Below are positions 55,267 through 64,000 of a stretch of 64,000 bases of DNA, piece by piece; the first letter of the stretch is position 1, and each line of letters begins with the position of its first letter. A model generated the notes under the pieces. The model had not been told where the DNA came from and did not search any database. It worked only from the letters and a program-made list of their open reading frames with translations. The position numbers and the translations under genes were made by a program. The stretch comes from Podospora bellae-mahoneyi. Its lineage: Eukaryota; Ascomycota; Sordariomycetes; Sordariales; Podosporaceae. The DNA lies in contig NW_026946359.1 in the NCBI RefSeq assembly GCF_035222275.1, positions 3,782,001 through 3,846,000 of the forward strand. Reading direction: 5' to 3'.

Positions 55267-56931
55267 GCGAAGAAGACCGATGGTGATGAAACCAAACATG
55301 GAGGTCATGGGGCCCGTGGCAAGAAGATCGTCTTCTGAACAGAGGTTGGGGAGGGAATGTAAACATGCTGTCCTGGGAATGGGACACAAGAGGGTCGAGG
55401 TGGAAAGCGATGCGCCGCACACAAAGTGGGATCGGTTCGAGGGCTCTACCTAAGACATACTCGAGGGCTTGTTGGTTGTCGGCTTTTGAGAACTTAAACT
55501 CCAATCTCTTGGAGTCGTGGGCTTGAGGTTGCGACTGTACCTGAGGGCTTTGATCGTTGAACACTGGCTGGTTTGCTCTTTGACAGCTTCTTGCATCGGC
55601 TGCCGCGATGCTAGCTGGTTCTGCCAGATCTTGGCAATCAGCTTGATCACAGATGGGTTTCCCTGGCACTCTGTCGGCTCGTGGGTTTTTGTGGGCTCTG
55701 CTGGCTTCGGCCATTGCTTGCGCGCGCGGTTTCCTATGAGGGTTCTGGGGTTCAAGGGTTCATTCTGGGGGCATCACAAAAGTTTTGTTCGGTTATAATA
55801 TCCACGGCGTTTTGCTTTTTTTCCTTTTATTTACTTGGTACGCCAGTAAGTATGCCAACCCTTATGGTTCCGACTTCCAGCGAAGTCATCTCGATACCCA
55901 GTCAGCAGGAGCATAATGAGTACATACGTAATCCATAGCGCGGGCGATGATCGTGTCTTGCGTGGTTTTCGGCGTTGTTTCTCACTGACCAGCAGCATTC
56001 AGCGACATGTTTCTACTAAAAGGTCAGTCTTTTCTCTTTTCTGCATCTTCGCCCTCACATGATGATAAAAGGGATTCCTATGCCATTCGGCTGTGAGGTA
56101 TTGATACAGCTACGGCTGTAACAATTGTTCCTTCTGACATTGTCTCTTCGCCCTTCTTTTGAGCTGTTGCTAGTTGGATACAATGATGCTAACAGCTTGC
56201 AGTGTACAGGAATTAGCCGATCGTAAGAGATATATTTTAGACCTGGCTCGTAATAGAAAAGAACCATTGTTTACTTCAGCATCTGTCCGTGTCAGTTTCT
56301 TTTCCAGCCATGTGTTGCCGATGTCAATGCTTCCGTGACCGTTGCTAAAGAATCCATTTGTCCATTGGATAGACCAATGGACAAGCACAGCCGCCAAGGC
56401 CGCTGTTGAGCGCCTTCCTGATGCAAAGTCCACCGCCGGTTCGCCATCAGCAATGTTGAAACCACGAAATGATCAGGTTGATCCCGTGATCGGTTCATCT
56501 CAACCGTCGTCAAGCTCTCGGATGTTGTCGACTTCGGCTCCGATAAGCCACCATCCGTCGCTATCAACGCCATGCAAAGCTTTCCATTGGCCAATCACCA
56601 GCCAGCTACCCCACCATGACGCCGGCAGTGGCAGATAGCTTGGGGTAAAGCCGAGACAAAGCGATCCAACAGGATGGCGTCCCTTTATTCGACCATGGAG
56701 CTTGTGGGCGAGACCGGGAGATGATGGAATGAGGGGAGAGCTTTGTTACCGCAGTATAATTTGGCGGATGGGAGCTGCAGGAAAACGTCAGGACTTTTGC
56801 TGTTGTGGCAGATTAAAAAGAGACGGTGTTTGTCTCTTTCGCCGATTCAAACCGGTGGTTGGCATCCTTTATTATTCATCTTTTTGATCGGAACCAACGA
56901 AGCAGAGCTAGTTTTGGATTGATAAAGGACA
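55267..56931. other. intergenic region with paired CCAAT palindromes
   Basis: This contains the 3' region of the nucleolin-type gene and the promoter of the P5C dehydrogenase gene. A 27-bp palindrome at 56358-56384 and ATTGGCCAAT at 56586-56595 present CCAAT boxes in both orientations. No coding frame is supported. Confidence 0.5.
56358..56384. promoter_or_regulatory. palindrome carrying two opposed CCAAT boxes
   Basis: TTGTCCATTGG (56358-56368), a 5-bp spacer, and its exact reverse complement CCAATGGACAA (56374-56384) form a perfect 11-bp palindrome. Each arm contains a CCAAT box, the core site of the HAP/CBC factor. It lies about 550 bp before the P5C dehydrogenase start codon. Function is inferred only. 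Confidence 0.5.
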
Positions 56932-58843
56932 ATGGCGTCACGGCAGCTGGGAAGGTTTTCGCTTTCTTCTTCTGGTATTACTACTCGGGCTGCTTTTTCT
57001 GGGGTGAAACCTAGGTTGTTGTTGTTGTTGTCAGCTACTGCACCGAGATTGTTGTCTACGAGTTCGATGAGGATGTCGACGATTGCGAGTTTCAAGATCC
57101 CCAAGGTGGCTAATGAGCCTAATGTATGTTTGTCACTGGTGGTCTGGAATGATGGGAAATAGCTAACAGGCATAGCACCACTACGCCAAAGGCTCAGCAC
57201 AGAGAGATGGTCTCGCAGCAGCAGTGGAAGCCCTCCAGAAGAAGGGCCCGTTGCAGGTACCTCTTGTGATTGGAGGGAAAGAGGTATGTACTACCCCATC
57301 CTCCTTTTCCTCCACTTACCAATATTCAACACCCCCCTACCAGATCACCACCGAGTCCACCGCAACCCAATACTCCCCCTCCTCCCACACCACCCCAGTA
57401 GCGACCTACTCCCTCGCCTCCCCAACCAACATCCGCACCGCCATCTCCTCCGCCCTCGCCGCGCAAGAGTCATGGTCCTCCCTCCCCTTCGCCGACAGAG
57501 CAGCCATCTTCCTCAAGGCAGCAGATCTCATCTCGACTAAATACCGCTACCCCCTCATGGCAGCAACGATGCTAGGCCAAGGGAAAAACGCGTGGCAGGC
57601 CGAGATTGACGCCGCGGCGGAGCTGGTGGATTTCTTGAGGTTTAACGTCCAGTATGCCGAGGAGCTGTACGCCCAGCAACCGGGACATAACAGTCCGGGG
57701 GTGTGGAATAGAGTGGAATACCGCCCGCTGGAGGGGTTCGTCTACGCGGTGAGCCCGTTTAATTTCACGGCCATTGCGGGGAATTTACCGGGTCTGCCGG
57801 CGCTGTTGGGGAATGTGGTTATTTGGAAGCCGAGTGACTACGCAATTGCGAGTAACTGGTTGCTTTATAATATTTTGGTGGAGGCTGGGTTGCCTAGGGA
57901 GGTGATTCAGCTTGTGCCTGGGGATCCGGAGGAGGTGACGAGAGAGGTGCTGGCGCATAGAAAGTTTGCGGCGTTGCATTACACGGGCAGCACGGCGGTG
58001 TTTAGGAAGCTGTATGGGGAGATTGGAAAGGGAGTTGCGGAGGGGAGGTATCAGAGTTATCCCAGGATTGTGGGGGAGACGGGGGGAAAGAACTTTCACT
58101 TGGTGCACAGCTCGGCGGATTTGGAGAATGCGGTTGTGCAGACTGTCAGGGGGGCGTTTGAGTACCAGGGGCAGAAGTGTAGTGCTACCAGTCGGTTGTA
58201 TGTGCCCAAGTCGAGGTGGGAGGAGTTTAGGGGGAGGTTGGTGGAGGAGACGGAGAGGTTGACGGTTGGGAACCCGTGGGAGCATGAGAGTTTTGTTGGG
58301 CCGGTTATTCATGAGGGGAGTTTTAAGAAGTTGGCGAGGACGATTGATGAGGCGAATGGGGATGAGGAGTTGGCGTTGCTTACGGGGGGGACGTATGATG
58401 GGTCGAAGGGGTGGTTTGTTAAGCCTACTATTTACTTGGCCAAGAAGCCGGATCATAAGCTGTTTTCTACGGAGCTGTTTGGGCCCGTGTTGACGGTTTA
58501 TGTCTATGATGACACGACTGATCCGGTTGAAGCATTTGGGAAGGTGTGCGAGGTTGTGGATGGGGCGACGGATTATGGGTTGACAGGGTCGGTGTTTGCG
58601 GCTGACAGGGCGGCGGTGAGGTTTGCGGAGGAGAAGTTGAGGAATGCGGCGGGTAACTTTTATATCAACTGCAAGAGCACGGGAGCAGTGGTTGGACAGC
58701 AGCCGTTTGGAGGGAGCAGGGCGAGCGGCACCAACGACAAGGCAGGGAGTATCGCCATTTTGGGGAGGTTTGTGAGCATGAGGAGTATCAAGGAGGAGTT
58801 TAACGCCACGACAAAGGTGGCATATCCGAGCAATGAGGTGTGA
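56932..58843 (+). CDS. put2: mitochondrial delta-1-pyrroline-5-carboxylate dehydrogenase
   Basis: Exons 56932-57123, 57176-57283 and 57344-58843 (introns 52 and 60 bp) encode 599 residues. The first ~45 residues form a mitochondrial presequence rich in Arg, Ser and Leu. The aldehyde dehydrogenase core includes AATMLGQGKNAWQAEIDAAA, YAVSPFNFTAIAGNLPGLPA, LHYTGSTAVF, VGETGGKN with the general base Glu345, and GQKCSATSRLY with the nucleophile Cys379. It also has STELFGPVLTVYVY and QQPFGGSRASGTNDKAG. The enzyme oxidises glutamate-5-semialdehyde to glutamate, the second step of proline use. Intron 2 is in frame and stop-free, but family alignment favours removal. A 383-residue antisense frame over exon 3 is a composition shadow. 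Confidence 0.96.
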
Positions 58844-59886
58844 GCTGGAGGGGGAGCATGTGCGAGGGTTGACACGGCCATCTGATTGGAAGACTTGGTA
58901 GATGGTGACATTTACGACCGGAACGAACATTGACAAGCTTCTAGTTCTTCGTTAGGGGGTTTGGGTAGGATGGCTTTGACATACAGATAATCAAAAACGG
59001 TTACACAATTATATTGACGGTCCACGATGGTGGGTGGAGCATGCTGTGAAGGTTTGCCGGGCACATGTGTGAGGCATTGGATGGGTTGTTTCCCTTCCTC
59101 AGTGCATCACCGGGCAAAGGGTTACAGTTGCCCCGAGCCGTTGGGAGATAGACGGGCATCATTACTACTGAATGGTAGCCTCTTTTTGATGGTCGTGCGA
59201 GTGAGATGCTCTGAACGCCCTCGTGGACCCTGATGGTTTCCAGGGGATGGATGATCGACAGGCCCTGTACAGAAAATGGGAGCTATGATCTTGCCAAGTC
59301 GATGACACCCCATTTGGTTTCTTGTAGAAAATGCTTGGCTCTGGGGTGAACTACACAGCCGACTTGACACGAGTGGTAGCCGGCCAATCAACTTGGCGGA
59401 TTCCACCCCGTGCTGCCCAGAAAGGATCGGGACTCGTGAAGCTGAGCACGCGACTGTGCTGCTCTCTTTCCTCGCCAGCCAGCCAGCGATAGCAACCTTG
59501 CGGGCGTGGGCACGGTGTCGCAGATTCGCAGTTGAGCTCCCTCCCGATATCTGCCTTGCCTGCTTCCCGCTGCTTGCTCACACTCAGGTTGGCGGTCTGG
59601 TTGGTTTTATACAGGGTCTTGTTCGTGTGCTTATCCTTCCCCCGGATCTTCAATATAACAACCAACTTATTTATCCCATTCTTGATCTTTTTTTCCATCA
59701 TGGACGATTCCATACTGTAACCTTGTGATTGCCGTCAAGGCCTCGTTTTCCTTGCTTCTTTCATCACCAGTGCTGAGCACGTTTCGTCCCGGAGCATCGG
59801 TCCCCAACTTGTTACGCCTGCGCCTTACCTTTCATCTTGTTACGCATACATTCATTCGGGTCGCAATCAAGATCAGGTCATTCAAT
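58844..59886. other. intergenic region, 1.04 kb
   Basis: This holds the 3' end of the P5C dehydrogenase gene and the promoter and leader of the bHLH gene. The frame of the bHLH protein is open back to 59725 without a further ATG. No other coding frame or strong element is visible. Confidence 0.45.
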
Positions 59887-61210
59887 ATGCCTCGAACGAC
59901 ATTACCCCCGACTCCGGCTTCCTCAACCGACATCAAAGGGAAGGATGGATCAAAGATAGTGTCGCTTCAGACGTCGTTTGAACTGCCTCCTCCAGCTATA
60001 GCTGCCAAACCGACAAACGCGGCAGCATCTTCATCCCAGACGGTATTTCCAATGCAAGCCAGCGAGACGGTCAAGTCAAGAAGGCGGACGGCTGCTGCTG
60101 CTATTCAGCCTGCCCTAGCGAAGGATGAGTTTGTCCTTCCGCCTCCCCCGACGAGGTCTCGCAAGATCATTCAGATGAAGCCCAAGGAGGAGACGGCAGT
60201 GTCGACAACATCGACGACAAGGACGGCTGCTGCAGCTGGCAGTTCCAAGTCCAACAACGCAGCCGGCAGTGCTACTACCACGACTACCACCACAACAACC
60301 ACAGCCGGAACCAAGAGAAAACAACCCTCCTCCACGAGCGCCGCAGGGAGGAAAATCGCAAGAAAAACAGCCCACAGCCTCATCGAACGTAGAAGAAGAT
60401 CAAAAATGAATGAGGAGTTTGCCGTTCTCAAAAGCTTGATCCCAGCTTGCACTGGGGAGATGCACAAGCTGGCTATTCTACAGGTAATATGTCCCCTTTT
60501 TTTCCCTCCCCTTTCCTTCCTATCACTAATGACATACCTGTCCCCAGGCCTCAATCGAATACGTCCGCTACCTCGAAGACTGCGTCAGCCAGCTCAAAGC
60601 CCAACGCAGCAACACAAAATCTGAATCAGAAGCAAACGCGCCCACCCCGACCACCAACACCCTCCCCTCCCCAGTTTTCGCACCGTATATCCCGTCAAGT
60701 TCCTCCCCCGAAGACGTGGAAATGTCAGGGCAATCTCCCTCATCATCTACCTCGGCGGCTCCATCACCGGCGTTTACGCCTACTGTGTCGCACCCTCACT
60801 CGAGGTTGCCGTCTATTTCTCCTGCTTTGCTGCCGCTGGATCAATCCCGGAATCGGCACGGGTCTGTTTCTTCTGTTTCTACGGGCACGGATCATTATAG
60901 GTCTGGGTCTTTCTCGCTTGGGGGGGGAGGGGGTAGTAGTGTCTATGGGACTTCGTCGGCGATGACGAGTCCAGCTTTTGGGCCGCAGCAGGGGGTTGGG
61001 TATGGGTATGGGGGTGGAGGGCTGGGTTCGCAGTTGACTAGTCCGGCGCTGGGGCCGAGGGATCTGGATCAGGAGGCTACGGCTGCGTTGTTGATGTTGA
61101 ATCAGATGAGGGGGAGGGGTGGGGGTGGGGGGAGTGGGAATGGGAATGGGAATGGGAATGGGGAGCAGAGGGGGCGGGGGATGAGTGTAAGGGATTTGTT
61201 GAGTACGTAG
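59887..61210 (+). CDS. bHLH transcription factor (class B E-box type)
   Basis: Exons 59887-60483 and 60548-61210 (64-bp intron, phase 0) encode 419 residues. The basic helix-loop-helix spans about residues 157-216: basic region RKTAHSLIERRRRSKMN, helix 1 EEFAVLKSLIPACTG, loop, helix 2 KLAILQASIEYVRYLEDCVS. His163, Glu167 and Arg171 form the HxxxExxxR pattern of class B factors that bind CACGTG. The intron cuts helix 2. Flanks are Ala/Thr/Ser-rich with a Thr10 run, and the C-terminus is Gly/Asn-rich with a (GN)4 repeat. No leucine zipper or PAS domain is visible. Resemblance to the Aspergillus DevR/Pho4-like group is recollection only; target genes are unknown. Confidence 0.88.
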
Positions 61211-63138
61211 ACTTGATGGGGGAGTGGTAAGGTGGGATTGATGGTGGTTGAGATGGGTTGAGATTGGTGACCCTTTGGGGAGTGATGACCCTGTGTGAGG
61301 TTTGGGATGGATGACCCGCTGAGATGGACTGGGAATGGTGACCCTTCGGGGCTTGATGACCCAATGGAGATGACTGGATGAAAGGACGGTGTTGGCAACC
61401 AAAGTTGGACAATCAAGATGTTTCATCAAGAGTAGAAACAAAAGTGAGCCCGGTGTGTGGCCTGATAATGATGTACGCTCCCTATCTCTGGGACGAAAAA
61501 AAAACAGGGGCTGGCTGGGATCAGGAAGGTGTTTACTGTTTTGTGTAATTGGCTGGGTGGCTAACTATTTGTGATGTTTTGCTAGTAGATTTCTCTTTTG
61601 TTGTTGGTCGTCTGAAGTCGGTATTTGTTAGGTAGATGCATGGTCTTTTCTGGCGCGCGAACTCGGTATCTGACTCGCAACTCAATCCAAGCTGCTCGCT
61701 CTTTCGGTCACAATCGCACCGAGATATTGTGTACATTGAGGATACGCTATGATGACCCGAGGATAAGATAAATGTCAACGATATACAGTTCGCCGCCTAG
61801 AGAAAATCGTTCGAGTTGATGTTTTGGCTGTTTATCATGTTGCGAAAAAAAGGGGGATCTTCACAATGGAGGAATCCGTTGCATCAACATAACTCAGGAT
61901 GGATGGTTGCAGGTTGGAGGTGTTGGGGGGACTTGAGGGTCAAAGAGGCAGGATGACTGACGATTCCGATGGGAAATCGTCCCACGCGTCTGAGTTCTAA
62001 CGTCTGTGGCGATTAGTGAAAGTCTGGGGTTTCATCCGAGATCGTACGAGTGCTTGTTTTGGGAGTGCCGTGCCCAAGCTTACACAAGCAAGACAAGCCT
62101 TGTCGCTTGCGGGTAGCCCCTTGTTGGTGGCACGTGACACCCCTGACTCCAAACAAACATCGACAGAGGAAGACGACCACAAACGTTGACGTAGGAGTTG
62201 AAGTAAGGCTGGGGTTTTGTTCAGGTTGCAAATGAGGCGATTGGGGGATATGTAACTGGCGGATATGGGGGGGGAGGAAGGCAAAGGTCGTCTTGGCAGG
62301 GGTCTAGGTCGAGGTACTCTGTCCAGTGGAAGATGTGACTGACTCTCCTTTGGGAGTGATGGCATGGGGATGAGCAGTTTGGAGGTTGCAGGAAGATGTT
62401 GATGGATCTGGTATATAACCGTGGATCTCCCTCGTTGTTTTGTGTTCATCTCTCCTCTCAGCATCAGCAAGCACCAGCTTCTATCAACAACAACTTTCAC
62501 TTCAGTTTTGTTCTTCGTCGGCTCTGGAAGTCCGACCAACCCATTTACTACAGGAGCCGCACGGCGTGGATCAACCCCAGCAGCGGTATTCTCACCTTTG
62601 TACATTCCCTCGCTTTCCCGTTCACCGGCCAGGGGAAAGCGTTCAAGCTTCTCTCCAGCATCATCAACAACATCATCGTCGTCGTCAAGACTCCCTCTCT
62701 TCGCCCTCAAGGTACTCATTTACCCCGCGCACCCTCCCGCCGCTTCCCGGCTCCAACGATTATCTTCATTATCGACTCGGTCCTAAGAAGCCGGCATTCC
62801 CTTCTAGACCGTTACCTGCGCGAGCCGCCCATCACCACCATCACCATCGGTTAGACGACTTTGAAGAAGAAGACGGCAGATCACCCACCGACACATCCTT
62901 TCGTCGGCAGCAGTCAGTCTCACCACCCCTTGTTCAACCATCATCATCAGCAAAGCCTTCTCGCACCGTCTTCACCTCGGGAAAAGCCCGTCCCCTCCGC
63001 CTCGTCCAGCAATCCCGCAAACGCAGGCCGACAGTCTTTTACGCCCAGCACTCGCACAGTTTCTTGCAGTCGCTGACTTGTATCACGATCAACCAAGACA
63101 CATCCTTTTTGAGTAGTAGCTCTTCTTCAAACGACAAA
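61211..63138. other. intergenic region, 3' repeat and long 5' leader
   Basis: Immediately after the bHLH gene an imperfect ~70-bp repeat (GGTGACCCTT...TGATGACCC) occurs at 61267-61292 and 61337-61362. The region then lacks coding signal until a TATA box (TATATAA) at 62412-62418. This is followed by a CT/CA-rich leader of about 690 nt that is open in several frames. Confidence 0.5.
62412..62418 (+). promoter_or_regulatory. TATA box for the right-edge gene
   Basis: TATATAA followed within 30 bases by pyrimidine-rich sequence (CATCTCTCCTCTCAGC) is a plausible core promoter for the gene starting at 63139. The transcription start itself is inferred. Confidence 0.5.
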
Positions 63139-64000
63139 ATGGCTTCCAACCCCGTCATGCCCAAGGTTGCTCCTCCCTTTCCTTCTTCCTCTGCTGCCCC
63201 TTCCCCATTCCCCAACCCAACCAATCTCCCCCCTCTGCCCCCCTCTCGTCCCACGTATGATAGGGGTATGGGAGCTGGGGAGAGATTTGGTGCTGGTGGA
63301 CAACAACAACAACAACAACAACAACAACAGCCATTATCATCATCAAACAATAACACACAAGAGAAGCTACTTGCTGACTTACGCCGCCAGGTAAATCTTT
63401 TTGTTCTCTCTCTTGCTTTTGTTCGACGCCCGACGCGAACGATGTGTTGACGTGAGAAATCATTAGCTCGACGACTCCGCCTCGGACGTCTCGTCGGTCG
63501 ACTCGCGCGGCCGTCGCCGCCGCAGAAACAACAAGCAGCTCGCCCAGGCTGGCGGCTTGTCCAACCCTGCTGTGCTGCCCCGTCTGGCTGACACCAAGCC
63601 TGTGAGGCTTCAGCTTGGGCTTAACCTTGACGTGGAGGTTGAGCTGAAGGCTAGGCTGCAGGGTGATGTCTCGTTGACACTGCTGTAAGCTCTCCTTGAC
63701 TTTTCTGTTCTTATTGTTGCTGACGATGTTGTGATGGAAAAAGTCAATAAATGACCCTGACCTGACAATTTTTCTCACCAAGGGTTGAGGAGAAACCCAC
63801 GTCACGGCCAAAGGAGAGTGTGGAGTTGGTGCCGGATTTGTTTGGGGTTGTTTATGGGTATAGTAGTAGTCATGAAGGGAAGGTGAAGGAGGAGAGGAAA
63901 GAGATGTTTTACATGCGGATTGGGCAGATGAGCTTCAGGCAGAACTGGGTTGAAAGAGAGGTTAGCAGCTCGCTTACGCTCACGGTTTGCCTGTTGATTC
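63139..64000 (+). CDS. partial gene, unassigned conserved-looking protein (runs off the right edge)
   Basis: Exons 63139-63390 and 63467-63684, and an exon beginning at 63783, are joined by introns of 76 and 98 bp with canonical borders. The ATG at 63139 is the first in frame. The N-terminus is Pro/Ser-rich with a Gln10 run encoded by CAACAA repeats. A basic stretch (RGRRRRRNNKQ) follows, then a more ordered segment LQLGLNLDVEVELKARLQGD and VSLTLLVEEKPTSRPKESVE. That Leu/Val/Glu-rich segment looks conserved, but I cannot name a family. The last visible exon may end near 63960, where GAG is followed by GTTAGC, so the final codons before the edge are uncertain. Confidence 0.65.

Noticed and set aside
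57785-58936. 383-codon frame antisense to the P5C dehydrogenase
   Set aside because: Arg/Pro/Leu-rich complement of the catalytic exon, without conserved motifs.
1-64000. tRNA, dispersed 5S rRNA, CRISPR, secondary-metabolite cluster
   Set aside because: No tRNA B-box in a foldable context, no 5S-like sequence, no regularly spaced palindromic repeats, and no synthase-type genes were found on reading both strands.

Overview
The window reads as nuclear DNA of a filamentous ascomycete, most likely a sordariomycete of the Sordariales type (this placement is inference). Genes are separated by 0.2-3 kb and sit on both strands without operons. Nearly all carry introns of 45-135 bp with GT(A/G)NGT-like donors, CT(A/G)AC branch sites and CAG/TAG acceptors. 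The proteins match ascomycete housekeeping families. I see no transposon, provirus, CRISPR array, tRNA, rRNA or secondary-metabolite cluster. Exon structures below were worked out by hand from splice signals, reading-frame phase and family conservation. For every spliced gene the summed exon length is a whole number of codons.

Left part (1-24 kb): the 5' portion of an unrecognised Ser/Pro-rich gene runs off the left edge (-). It is followed by the Pol II CTD phosphatase SSU72 (+), the polarisome scaffold SPA2 (+), a four-helix MARVEL-like membrane protein with a Gln-rich tail (+), a 1337-residue membrane-anchored protein I cannot assign (+), the autophagy PI3K subunit ATG14 (-), a small conserved fungal protein (+) and a DUF3807 protein (+).

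Middle (24-45 kb): kinetochore scaffold KNL1/Spc105 (-), diverging from ribosomal protein uS17/RPS11 (+); SWI/SNF-RSC subunit SSR4 (-); 6-phosphogluconate dehydrogenase (-); TFIID subunit TAF7 (-), diverging from an RBM42-type RRM protein (+); and an SLC35C2/YMD8-type transporter (-).

Right part (45-64 kb): a GH15 glucoamylase/trehalase-like enzyme (+), a TAF3-type TFIID subunit (-), mitochondrial ribosomal protein mL54 (-), complex I subunit NDUFB10/PDSW (-), diverging from a nucleolin-type RRM/RGG protein (+), mitochondrial pyrroline-5-carboxylate dehydrogenase (+), a bHLH transcription factor (+) and the first exons of an unassigned gene that runs off the right edge (+).

The genes do not form one pathway. 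Several serve Pol II transcription (SSU72, SSR4, TAF7, TAF3), ribosome production (uS17, nucleolin, mL54) and mitochondrial metabolism (NDUFB10, P5C dehydrogenase). The least explained structure is the 5' leader of the orphan membrane protein at 14204. It looks like a tandem array of intron plus ~30-nt exon units whose splicing would remove every upstream ATG in the array. Other points worth a second look are an in-frame echo of the nucleolin C-terminus after its stop codon, three introns that are multiples of three and stop-free, and paired CCAAT palindromes upstream of the P5C dehydrogenase.
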